DNA of 53,024 nt from Clostridia bacterium (GTDB lineage Bacteria; Bacillota; Clostridia; Oscillospirales; CAG-272). Positions within the stretch are counted from its first letter, which is position 1; each line of letters begins with the position of its first letter. The notes under the pieces are model-generated. The model searched no databases and was not told the DNA's origin. It was given only the letters and a program-made list of their open reading frames with translations. Below, piece after piece: positions 7,924 through 15,811 of the stretch. A program made the position numbers and the translations under genes. The DNA is taken from positions 1 to 53,024 of the forward strand of contig JAFQFS010000015.1 in assembly GCA_017398585.1 (NCBI GenBank), given 5' to 3'.

Positions 7924-8021
7924 GATATGAACCTCCGGTTCTTTCGTTTCGTTTGATTTCCGGGCGGCTTCGTCTGCCGTCCTGATATCATGGTATGCGC
8001 CCGCCGGAAATGTGTTCCTGC

Positions 8022-8669
8022 TTATTCCAGATCGAGACTCTCGCATGCGAGAAAATCGTTCGCCGCGGTGAGACTGTTTGTCGGAATGTCGAGACTGTCG
8101 CCGCACTGTTTACACTTCACGGTGAGATGGTCGTCGAAGATTTCCACGTCGTAGTCGCCGCCGTCGGGGCAGCTGCACGTGATTTTGCCTTCGTCCGCGA
8201 GGTCGCGGATGACGTACATGACGATGTCCAGCACCTGCGGGTCGGTCAGCTCGGGCTTCTTTTCGCGGTCGACGCTGTGAAGCAGCGTTTCCACATCGAT
8301 GTCGGATTCCTCAAGCATCTCAAGCAGTTCCTTTTCGGATTCCTGCATAGCGTCGGCAACTTTATCCTGCCGTCCGATGAAGCAGATGTCAAAACCGGAG
8401 TAACTGCACGGCAGCGCGAACAGTTCCCGGTCGAAGAACATCGACGACGACATCATGTAGCTGTGCGGCGTCGGGCAGAGGAAGCACGGCACGTTCAGCC
8501 GGATCTTCTTGTCCTTCGTGTACACAATCTCCATCTGCGATCCGCCGCAGGGACACTTCAGACGGATCATATCGGCGGTCAGCGCAAAAATACCGACCAT
8601 ACTCATCACGCTCGCACCGCATTCCGGACACCGGTACGCAACCGTGGTTTCTTTTCTGTCGAGAATCAT
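8022..8669 (-). CDS. CpXC-type zinc-ribbon protein
   Basis: A 215-residue protein with an N-terminal YRCPECGASV knuckle at 12-21 and CPCGGSQ at 39-45, then VPCFLCPTPH (60-69) and a later pair CSCPDGG and CKQCGD near the C-terminus. The CPxCG spacing matches the CpXC domain described in Firmicutes, of unknown function. The middle (about 105-150) is acidic and helical. A promoter at 8760-8788 gives a leader that would contain family A copy 4 in reverse. The product is probably cytosolic. Confidence 0.7.
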   Translation of the reverse strand: MILDRKETTVAYRCPECGASVMSMVGIFALTADMIRLKCPCGGSQMEIVYTKDKKIRLNVPCFLCPTPHSYMMSSSMFFDRELFALPCSYSGFDICFIGRQDKVADAMQESEKELLEMLEESDIDVETLLHSVDREKKPELTDPQVLDIVMYVIRDLADEGKITCSCPDGGDYDVEIFDDHLTVKCKQCGDSLDIPTNSLTAANDFLACESLDLE

Positions 8670-8680
8670 TTTATTTTTCT

Positions 8681-8742
8681 CGGGGAAAACTTTTTTGAGG
8701 AAAAAGTTTTCCCCGAACCCCTTTCAAAAACCTTTTCAAATA
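8681..8742 (+). repeat. Family A hairpin repeat, copy 4
   Basis: Stem 8681-8715 (CGGGGAAAACTTTTT with AAAAAGTTTTCCCCG), then the tail CCCCTTTCAAAAACC. It lies between divergent genes, inside the likely leader of the CpXC gene and read backwards there. No gene ends here, so it is not acting as a gene-end terminator at this site. Confidence 0.9.
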
Positions 8743-8759
8743 AAAAAGAAATATAGTTT

Positions 8760-8788
8760 ATTATAACACTACAGGGAAGAAAAAGCAA
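8760..8788 (-). promoter_or_regulatory. Promoter of CpXC gene
   Basis: On the minus strand, TTGCTT (8783-8788), 17 bp, TATAAT (8760-8765). Confidence 0.65.
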
Positions 8789-8828
8789 GATTTTGGAGAA
8801 TGGATTTTTATAGGATCGGACACCCGTG

Positions 8829-8857
8829 TTGATTTAACGCAATTTTTATGCTATACT
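8829..8857 (+). promoter_or_regulatory. Promoter of nuclease-helicase gene
   Basis: TTGATT (8829-8834), 17 bp, TATACT (8852-8857). The transcript would start at about 8864, a few bases before the first hairpin of the array at 8871. Confidence 0.65.
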
Positions 8858-8870
8858 ATTTAAAATAATC

Positions 8871-9011
8871 GAAAAACGCTTCAGCGTTTTTCCACCTTAA
8901 CATTCCGACTCCGTCGGAATATTTCACATGCCGAAGGCATATTTCACTCACGCAAAGCGTGAATTTCACAATTCCCCTTCGGGGAATTATTTCACTCATC
9001 CCCTCCGGAGG
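8871..9011 (+). repeat. Tandem array of unique hairpins with constant ATTTCAC linkers
   Basis: Perfect hairpins: 8871-8892 (GAAAAACGC, loop TTCA), 8902-8920 (ATTCCGAC, loop TCC), 8928-8940 (ATGCC, loop GAA), 8948-8962 (TCACGC, loop AAA), 8970-8988 (AATTCCCC, loop TTC), and CCTCCGGAGG at 9002-9011, which contains the ribosome site. ATTTCAC occurs at 8921-8927, 8941-8947, 8963-8969 and 8989-8995, each directly abutting the hairpins on both sides. The array would fill the whole leader of the downstream gene. Confidence 0.9.
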
Positions 9012-9017
9012 TTTTTC

Positions 9018-11591
9018 ATGAAGTACGACCGCGACGCCAACACCATGCTGCTCACCGTCACTGAGCTGGCTTCCTACGCGTTCCAGCGCGAAAACCCCGG
9101 GATCCTTATGCGCAAATTCGGCTTTACAAAAACCACCGTCACGCCCGACACCTACGACTGCGCCGACGAATCCGGTCTTCTGCCCGCGCGTCACGGCACC
9201 GCTCTCCACAACGTCATCGAGACGGACAATGTCACGATCGCTGTGCAGTCCGGCAGCACTGTCTCCGTCCATACGGAAGTACCGCTGGAAAAGACCACCG
9301 CCGTCGGCGGGATCACCGTAAGCGTGCAGGGCTACGCGGATATTATCTCCTTCGACGGCACCGTTCATACAGTCGAGGAACTCAAGACCGTCGGGTACAT
9401 CGAAAACTCGCTCACCCCCTTTTCCGACCCAGCCCATTTCGCACAGGCGTGCATCTACGCGCACCTTCTCGCAGAATCCGCGGGACTGCCGGATGTACGG
9501 ATCCGACTCACCTACGTCCGCCGCTCGAACGGCGCAAAGGTGACATTCACCGCCGTATTCACGCACATGTTCCTCCTGCGGATGTTCGATGCGCTGATGG
9601 AACGTGCAGCGGGATTCATCCGGATCGCGGCGGAACGGCATTCCCTCTATCCGGAAGAAGTCAAAAATATGCCGTTCCCATACCGGACGATCCGCGAGGG
9701 ACAGGAACAGTTCGTCAAGGAAGCCTACCGTGCGATGTCGCACGGCACTTCCCTGCTCGTTTCCGCACCGACCGGCATCGGCAAGACGATCTCGGCGCTC
9801 TACCCGGCGGTCAAGGCGACCGGTACGGGCAGAATCGACCGGATCTTCTACTTCACCGCCAAAAATGTCACCGGCATCGCCGCTCTCGACGCGGCACGGG
9901 AAATCGTGAAGCACGTCCCGCATTTCCGTGCGGTGATGATCCAGGCGAAGGAACAGGTCTGCCCGGGCAAACGGGAAGATCCGGAACTGAATCTGCGGAT
10001 GAAATGCCGCTTCTGCGAAAAACTCGACAGCATTTCCGACGACTTCGGCAAAACGACCACGTCCTACCGCGAACGGGAACTGGACGCACTGTCCGATCTT
10101 CTCCACTCCGGCGACAACATTTTCACGGCAGTCCGCGTCCGGAAAACGGCGGAAACCTACCGCGTCTGTCCGTACGAGCTGTCGCTGGATCTGTCGGAAT
10201 ACTGTACACTGATCGTATGCGACTACAACTACGCCATCGACGAAAACATCCGGTTCAAGCGGTATTTCAAGGACGTAAAGAACCGTGCGGGCGAGAAATA
10301 CGCGTTCCTGTTCGACGAAGCGCACAACCTTCCCGACCGTACACGGAACACATACTCGGCGGTTCTGACGACGGAAAACCTCCGTGAAATCGCGGAAATG
10401 TGTGAGACGTATTTTCTCGAAGACGCGGAGTTTCAGGCAGCATCGGGCAATCTCTGCGACGCGATGGCGGAAGTAACCGGGTTATGTGTGGAAAACGAAT
10501 ACTACCGTCAGGGTGCGGACGGCGAAGAAATTTCCGGCGGATTTTTCGAGGCGGGACGGGTACCGGACGCGCTTGTCCGTGCGGCGTCGGAGATGGCAAA
10601 GCTGATGATGCAGATCATCCGCGAGGGTGAGGACGCTTCGGAAGTTCTGACGGAACCGTATGCGAAACTGTCGAAATTCGTCTTTGCGGCGGGATTTTTC
10701 GACGAAAAATTCCGGTTCTTCGCTTCCCGCGAAGGCGGGGATGTTACGGCGGAAATCCTGTGTCTGGATCCGTCGGGGATTCTTCGTGCAATGACCAAGA
10801 TCGCGCGGTCGGTGATCCTGTTTTCGGCGACGCTCTCGCCGATAGAGTATTTCCGCGAAGTAACGGGGATGAAAAAAGCGGTCACGCTGGAGCTGGAGTC
10901 GCCGTACGAGCGGAACAACCTGTGCCTGATCGCGTACGACTCGATCAGCACGCGGTTCACGGATCGCCGCGGAACGGCGGAAGACTGCGCGGAAGTGATC
11001 GCGGAAGCGGTTTCCGTGCGTCCGGGAAACTATCTTGTCTATTTCCCTTCCTACGATTATATGAAACGCGTCTGCCGTCTGTTCCGGCAGGTAATGCCGG
11101 AAGCGGCCATCGTGATGCAGAAGCCGGGGATGAGCTACCGTGAACGCGAGCGGTTCATCCATATTTTCCACGAACGCGCCGCTGTCGGTGAGACCGACGG
11201 CGCATGGACGATCGGTTTCTGTGTTCTCGGCGGGATGTTCTCGGAAGGCATCGACCTCGCGGGCGAAAGCCTGATCGGCGCGATCATTGTGGGTACCGGC
11301 ATGCCGCAGCTCTCCGCCGAGCGGAACATCATGTCCGTCTACTACGACGAAAAGACCGAACGCGGCCGCGACTTCGCCTACGTCTGTCCGGGCATGAACA
11401 AAGTCCTCCAGGCCGCCGGACGTGTCATCCGCTCCGAAAACGACCGCGGCATGGTCCTCCTCATCGACGACCGTCTCGGCGAACCGGGAATGAAAGTTCT
11501 GTTTCCGAAGCACTGGCGGCATATGCGGTACACCGGCGACGTACATTCGATGCGGACGATGCTTGAAGAATTCTGGGAGGAAGAAAATTAG
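9018..11591 (+). CDS. PD-(D/E)XK nuclease fused to a Rad3/DinG-type Fe-S helicase
   Basis: An 857-residue protein predicted to unwind and cut DNA in repair. The N-terminal about 190 residues look like a RecB/Cas4-type nuclease: GYADII (about 106-111), EELKTV (about 120-125) and a following HFAQACIYAHLL helix. The helicase has Walker A SAPTGIGKT (about 250), four cysteines at 315, 330, 333 and 384 for an Fe-S cluster as in XPD/DinG, and FDEAH (about 431-435). C-terminal motifs include GGMFSEGIDL and the arginine-finger-like QAAGRVIRS. The start follows GGAGG at 9007-9011; codons upstream belong to the hairpin array. Similar fusions are known in Firmicutes. Confidence 0.88.
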   Translation: MKYDRDANTMLLTVTELASYAFQRENPGILMRKFGFTKTTVTPDTYDCADESGLLPARHGTALHNVIETDNVTIAVQSGSTVSVHTEVPLEKTTAVGGITVSVQGYADIISFDGTVHTVEELKTVGYIENSLTPFSDPAHFAQACIYAHLLAESAGLPDVRIRLTYVRRSNGAKVTFTAVFTHMFLLRMFDALMERAAGFIRIAAERHSLYPEEVKNMPFPYRTIREGQEQFVKEAYRAMSHGTSLLVSAPTGIGKTISALYPAVKATGTGRIDRIFYFTAKNVTGIAALDAAREIVKHVPHFRAVMIQAKEQVCPGKREDPELNLRMKCRFCEKLDSISDDFGKTTTSYRERELDALSDLLHSGDNIFTAVRVRKTAETYRVCPYELSLDLSEYCTLIVCDYNYAIDENIRFKRYFKDVKNRAGEKYAFLFDEAHNLPDRTRNTYSAVLTTENLREIAEMCETYFLEDAEFQAASGNLCDAMAEVTGLCVENEYYRQGADGEEISGGFFEAGRVPDALVRAASEMAKLMMQIIREGEDASEVLTEPYAKLSKFVFAAGFFDEKFRFFASREGGDVTAEILCLDPSGILRAMTKIARSVILFSATLSPIEYFREVTGMKKAVTLELESPYERNNLCLIAYDSISTRFTDRRGTAEDCAEVIAEAVSVRPGNYLVYFPSYDYMKRVCRLFRQVMPEAAIVMQKPGMSYRERERFIHIFHERAAVGETDGAWTIGFCVLGGMFSEGIDLAGESLIGAIIVGTGMPQLSAERNIMSVYYDEKTERGRDFAYVCPGMNKVLQAAGRVIRSENDRGMVLLIDDRLGEPGMKVLFPKHWRHMRYTGDVHSMRTMLEEFWEEEN

Positions 11592-11682
11592 ACAAGAGGA
11601 TCCCTTCTCTGCCACTTTTGAAAGTGTAAAACGCTGAAATTCATTTTTTTGCCCCGTGATTCTTTCTTTTTGACCGTTTGTG

Positions 11683-11691
11683 TGATATAAT
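11683..11691 (+). promoter_or_regulatory. Extended -10 promoter of typA
   Basis: TGATATAAT (TG, one base, TATAAT at 11686-11691) without a good -35. It lies about 58 bp before the TTG start. The gap 11592-11682 holds only a small CACTTT/AAAGTG stem. Confidence 0.5.
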
Positions 11692-11749
11692 TGAAAATTG
11701 CTGAGATATTTTATAAAAAATTTATGAATACGAAAGGAAGCATACTGTT

Positions 11750-13576
11750 TTGATCAGAGAAGACCTTCGTAATATAGCTATTATCGCGCACGTTGACCAC
11801 GGTAAGACGACCCTCGTTGACCAGATGCTCAAACAGTGCGACACTTATCATGAAAACCAAGTCGTACGTGACCGTGTAATGGACTCCGGCGACCTTGAAC
11901 GCGAACGCGGAATCACAATCCTCGCGAAGAACACATCCGTTGTAAGAAACGGCATCAAGATCAATATCATCGACACCCCCGGCCACGCAGACTTCGGCGG
12001 TGAAGTGGAACGTATTCTCAAGATGGTAAACGGCGTTATTCTGCTCGTTGACTCCGCGGAAGGTCCGATGCCGCAGACCAGATTCGTTCTGCAGCGCGCG
12101 ATGGAACTCGGTCACCGCGTCATCGTTGTTGTCAACAAGATGGACCGTCCCGACGCACGTCTCGACGAAGTTCCGGACGAAGTTCTCGAACTCCTCCTCG
12201 AACTTGACGCGACCGATGAACAGCTCGACTCTCCGATGCTCTTCTGCAGCGGCCGTACCGGCACCGCGACCGTGAATCCCCACGAACCCGGTGAAAACCT
12301 CGACGTCCTCTTCGACACCATCATCGACTACATCCCCGCTCCGGAAGGCGAAGCCGAAGAACCGCTTCAGCTCCTCGTTTCCTCCATCGACTACAACGAT
12401 TACGTCGGCCGTATCGGTATCGGACGCATCGAACGCGGCACCATCCATCAGGGAGAAGAAGTGCTCATCGTCAACTACCACAACGCAGAAGCGGCTCCCA
12501 AAAAGACCAAGATCGTTTCCCTCTACACCATCGACGGCCTCGGCAGAAAGCAGGTCGAATCCGCTTCCATGGGTGATATCGTCTGCTTCAGCGGCGCGGA
12601 AGACCTCACCATCGGCGACACCATCGTTTCCCCGCTCGATCCGACTCCCCTTGAATTCGTCAAGGTAAGCGAACCCACCATGGAAATGACCTTCCAGGTC
12701 AACGACAGCCCGTTCGCAGGCCGCGAAGGCAAGTTCGTTACCTCCCGTCAGATCCGCGAACGTCTCTACAAGGAAACCCTCAAGGACGTTTCCCTCCGCG
12801 TTACCGACGGCGACACCACCGACAGTTTCAAGGTTGCGGGCCGCGGCGAAATGCACCTCTCCATCCTCATCGAAACCATGCGCCGTGAAGGCTACGAAAT
12901 CTGCTGCTCCAACCCGAAGGTTCTCTACAAGGAAATCGACGGTGTGACCTGCGAACCGATGGAACACGTTACCATCGACGTTCCGGACGAATACGTCGGT
13001 GCCGTTGTCGAAAAACTCGGCCAGCGCAAGGGCGAACTCCTCGAAATGAACAAGCACGGCGACCGCATGAAGATCGAATACTCCATCCCGTCCCGCTGCC
13101 TCTTCGGTTACCGCAGCGAATTCCTCACCGATACCCGCGGCGAAGGCATCCTGAATACCCTCTTCGACGGCTATCAGCCGCATAAGGGCGAAATCGTGAC
13201 CCGCTTCACCGGTTCCCTCGTAGCCAGCGAAGACGGCGAATCGACCTCCTACGGCCTCTTCAACGCTCAGGACCGCGGCGTCATGTTCATCGGCGTACAG
13301 ACCCCTGTTTACGAAGGTATGCTCGTCGGCGAATGCCCGAAGAATATCGACATCGCCCTCAACGTCTGCAAGAAGAAGCACCTCACTTCCATCCGTTCCG
13401 CCGGTGCCGACGAAGCGCTCCGCCTCGTTCCCCCGAAGGTCTTCTCCCTCGAACAGGCCATCGAATTCATCGGCGAAGACGAACTCATCGAAGTCACCCC
13501 CAAATCCCTCCGCCTCCGCAAGAAAATCCTCAACACCGAACTCCGCCTCAAGGCTGAAGCTAAGCTGAAGAAATAA
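11750..13576 (+). CDS. typA: Ribosome-binding GTPase TypA/BipA
   Basis: Translational GTPase of 608 residues, the family norm, acting on the ribosome in stress and assembly. G1 is AHVDHGKTT (13-21), the switch region has RERGITI, G3 is DTPGHADF and G4 is NKMD. EF-G-like domains III and V and the TypA-specific C-terminus follow, ending in a Lys-rich tail. I read a TTG start ([11 protein letters not shown]) because the alignment begins there and AAAGGAAG sits 10 nt upstream. A 9-codon open frame from 11724 ends TGA overlapping this TTG and could couple translation. Codon use suggests high expression. Confidence 0.95.
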   Translation: MIREDLRNIAIIAHVDHGKTTLVDQMLKQCDTYHENQVVRDRVMDSGDLERERGITILAKNTSVVRNGIKINIIDTPGHADFGGEVERILKMVNGVILLVDSAEGPMPQTRFVLQRAMELGHRVIVVVNKMDRPDARLDEVPDEVLELLLELDATDEQLDSPMLFCSGRTGTATVNPHEPGENLDVLFDTIIDYIPAPEGEAEEPLQLLVSSIDYNDYVGRIGIGRIERGTIHQGEEVLIVNYHNAEAAPKKTKIVSLYTIDGLGRKQVESASMGDIVCFSGAEDLTIGDTIVSPLDPTPLEFVKVSEPTMEMTFQVNDSPFAGREGKFVTSRQIRERLYKETLKDVSLRVTDGDTTDSFKVAGRGEMHLSILIETMRREGYEICCSNPKVLYKEIDGVTCEPMEHVTIDVPDEYVGAVVEKLGQRKGELLEMNKHGDRMKIEYSIPSRCLFGYRSEFLTDTRGEGILNTLFDGYQPHKGEIVTRFTGSLVASEDGESTSYGLFNAQDRGVMFIGVQTPVYEGMLVGECPKNIDIALNVCKKKHLTSIRSAGADEALRLVPPKVFSLEQAIEFIGEDELIEVTPKSLRLRKKILNTELRLKAEAKLKK

Positions 13577-13584
13577 TGTTTTTC

Positions 13585-13657
13585 GCAGGGGGAAGGAAAC
13601 TTTTTGAAAAAAGTTTCCTTCCCCCTGCACCCCCATCTTTCAAAAACTTTTATACTA
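13585..13657 (+). repeat. Family A hairpin repeat, copy 5 (left arm of composite element)
   Basis: Stem 13585-13628: GCAGGGGGAAGGAAAC paired with GTTTCCTTCCCCCTGC, followed by CCCCCATCTTTCAAAAAC. It starts 8 nt after the typA stop. It forms one half of a composite with copy 6. Confidence 0.9.
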
Positions 13658-13664
13658 TAGATAC

Positions 13665-13750
13665 AGATAAAGTTGGGTGCAGACCGTTAGAACCAATGTC
13701 CGTCCTGTTGACGGCACGTTGTTTCTGAAAGTCTGCACCCAACTTTATCT
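13665..13750. repeat. 20-bp perfect inverted repeat at the centre of a composite element
   Basis: AGATAAAGTTGGGTGCAGAC (13665-13684) and its exact reverse complement (13731-13750) enclose 46 bp with a small CCGT/ACGG hairpin. With copies 5 and 6 on either side, 13585-13822 is nearly symmetrical. Confidence 0.92.
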
Positions 13751-13758
13751 TTATATTT

Positions 13759-13826
13759 GTCTGAAAGTTTTTGAGGATGGGGTCCGGGGAAGGAACTTTT
13801 TTCAAAAAGTTCCTTCCCCGGAAAAC
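13759..13826 (-). repeat. Family A hairpin repeat, copy 6 (right arm of composite element)
   Basis: Stem 13783-13822 (TCCGGGGAAGGAACTTTTT with AAAAAGTTCCTTCCCCGGA). The tail GAAAGTTTTTGAGGATGGGG lies to the left. It starts 19 nt beyond the stop of the minus-strand lipoprotein gene. Confidence 0.9.
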
Positions 13827-13841
13827 CATATCTCTATTCAA

Positions 13842-15359
13842 TTATTCAAGGTCGTATGCTTTGCCGAGGATCTTGTCCATGGACTTGTTCAGAGCCTTTT
13901 CGAGCTTCTTGTATGCGGAAGCGAGGTTCGGGTTGTTGTTGACGAGATGGTCACGGATGAGGTACGGGAGTCTCTGGAAGCAGGATTCACCGAACTGGAA
14001 GGAGAAGTCGAATGCACGGCCTGCCATGATGAGTTCAACCATTTCAGCGGTGGTCGCGTCGGAGGAGTACTTGCCCTTCAGAGCCTGGTCGTAGTATGCC
14101 GGGAATACGGTCTTGTAGGATTCTGCGGACATTGCTTCGAAGATGATGGAAACGAATTCGATTTCGGGAGCGGAGGTCAGCGGGAGACCGAATACGGTGA
14201 ATTTGTCGTCCGCGTTGGTGTAGTAGGCTTCCTGATTTTCATCCCACTTCGGGAACGGGATCATCGTGTAAACGGCGTCCATTTCGCGGAGCTTGTTGTA
14301 AGCTGCGGAGAAACGCATCGGAGCCATAACGAGCTTTTCTTCGAGGAAGTAGGTTTCTTCGTCGTACTGGGTTGCGAGCTTGGTGAAGCCCTGGCAGTTG
14401 TAGTGGTATTCAAGGAGCTTCTCAAGGATGGAAACGGTCTTGTCGTTCATGAAGGTGATTTCAATACCGTTCTCGGGAGTGTAGGTACAAACCTTTTCGC
14501 CGAATGCGGTCAGCCATACGTCACCGGGATTGGTGATCTGGTAGCCGAAGCCGTAGGTGTCGTTCGTATCTGCCTTACCGTTACCGTTTTCGTCAATGTA
14601 CATGGGAGTAGTCATTTCGATCATCTTGTCGATGGTCCAGGTACCTTCCTTGACAAAACCGTAGAGGTCGTCGGTGGAATAGCCGAAGTCAGAGAGAAGA
14701 CCGGTATTCGCAAAGATCGCATGGGTGTAGGTCATGGAAGTGATGGAAAGGTCGGAGCAGATGGAGAACAGCTTGTTGTTGATGGTCGCGCCGTCGTTTG
14801 CCAGCTTGTTGTGCCACGGCTGTTCGAGATTGACGTACGGAGCATCGAGCCAGTTCATCAGAACACCCGCATTGACCGGCGTGTAGGTAACATAGTCATA
14901 GAAACCGACAATGTGATAGTCAGGAGTACCCGCGGTTACAAAGGTTTTGACCGTGCTGTGCGGGTTGGCATCTTCGGTAACGGAGATTTTGACATCAAAA
15001 CGGTCTTCGATCTTTACATTACGGTTGTAAACGGCGTCGTTGCAGGCGTCACCGTTGAGTTCTTCCACCCAGATTTCGGTTGTGTAGTTAAAACCGGCGG
15101 AAGTACCGAAGCTCATTACGCGGAATCCTTCCCCGTCAAACTTCTGATCCGGAAGGTTGTCCGGGATGCGCTGTCTGCGTTCAAGGTCGGAAAGTTCTTC
15201 TTCCACAACTTCTTCTGCAGCTTCACCGGCGGTGGGAGTCGTCGTGTCTGTGGTCGCCGTCGTCTCGGAGTTCACTTCGCTTTCGCCGCATGCGGACATC
15301 GCAGCTGCGGAAGAAAGCATCAGGGCTGCAAGAAGAGCGGACATGATTCTGTTTTTCAT
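13842..15359 (-). CDS. Sugar-binding lipoprotein (ABC extracellular solute-binding type 1)
   Basis: A 505-residue extracellular lipoprotein. The signal peptide (Lys2, Arg4, hydrophobic 7-20) ends in AMSAC with lipid Cys23 or so, then a Thr/Glu-rich linker. The mature part has the pattern shared by three proteins here: 'GDACNDAVYNRN...EDRFDV' near 110, TPDYH and a VEELNG-type segment. It probably binds a carbohydrate for an ABC importer, but no permease gene is present. A perfect consensus promoter lies at 15457-15485 and GGAG before the ATG. Paralogues at 32081 and 33696. Confidence 0.85.
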   Translation of the reverse strand: MKNRIMSALLAALMLSSAAAMSACGESEVNSETTATTDTTTPTAGEAAEEVVEEELSDLERRQRIPDNLPDQKFDGEGFRVMSFGTSAGFNYTTEIWVEELNGDACNDAVYNRNVKIEDRFDVKISVTEDANPHSTVKTFVTAGTPDYHIVGFYDYVTYTPVNAGVLMNWLDAPYVNLEQPWHNKLANDGATINNKLFSICSDLSITSMTYTHAIFANTGLLSDFGYSTDDLYGFVKEGTWTIDKMIEMTTPMYIDENGNGKADTNDTYGFGYQITNPGDVWLTAFGEKVCTYTPENGIEITFMNDKTVSILEKLLEYHYNCQGFTKLATQYDEETYFLEEKLVMAPMRFSAAYNKLREMDAVYTMIPFPKWDENQEAYYTNADDKFTVFGLPLTSAPEIEFVSIIFEAMSAESYKTVFPAYYDQALKGKYSSDATTAEMVELIMAGRAFDFSFQFGESCFQRLPYLIRDHLVNNNPNLASAYKKLEKALNKSMDKILGKAYDLE

Positions 15360-15456
15360 ATCGTTACTCCTGATAAATATGTAAAAAAATTACGGATGCT
15401 CCTCCTTGAAACCGATTCCATGAAGAACTTCCGTTTGAACAAAAATTCCTGTACTT

Positions 15457-15485
15457 ATTATACGCTCTCAACCGATAATTGTCAA
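15457..15485 (-). promoter_or_regulatory. Consensus promoter of solute-binding lipoprotein gene
   Basis: On the minus strand, TTGACA (15480-15485), exactly 17 bp, TATAAT (15457-15462): a full consensus match. The leader is about 90 nt. The 450-bp gap to the GH95 gene also holds two TTGTTCACA repeats and a terminator, and otherwise AT-rich sequence without a gene. Confidence 0.9.
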
Positions 15486-15628
15486 GACTCAACACCACCG
15501 CAATATTTTCCATTTTCTTCAGTTCCCCGCAACCGACCGATTGATCTCAAAACAGAAAATATAGCAATTCTGCGCAGTACACTTTCGCATCCCCATGTTA
15601 TATTAACTATTTTGCACTATTTTTAAAG

Positions 15629-15661
15629 TTGTTCACATATTTTAAAAATCAATTGTTCACA
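15629..15661 (+). promoter_or_regulatory. Pair of TTGTTCACA direct repeats
   Basis: TTGTTCACA at 15629-15637 and 15653-15661, 24 bp apart start to start, in the AT-rich region upstream of the lipoprotein promoter. A third copy lies inverted at 26135-26143. Possibly binding sites of a regulator. Confidence 0.3.
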
Positions 15662-15763
15662 AAATAATGACAAAACAAACTTTTTTCATAATTTTTATAC
15701 AAATACAACAAAACAAACGTCATTCTTCGTGCGTTCTGCACAGTTTTTTGGTAGGTAAAAAAG

Positions 15764-15793
15764 AAAAAAGGACACTTCCTTCCGGAAGTGTCC
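15764..15793 (-). terminator. Terminator of GH95 gene
   Basis: On the minus strand, GGACACTTCC / GGAAGTGTCC (15784-15793 and 15770-15779), short loop, then TTTTTTC, 18 nt after the GH95 stop. Confidence 0.9.
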
Positions 15794-15811
15794 CTGAAAA
15801 GAAATCGGTAT

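Noticed and set aside
8871..9011. CRISPR array
   Set aside because: The constant unit is only 7 nt and each intervening segment is itself a perfect palindrome; no cas genes are present.
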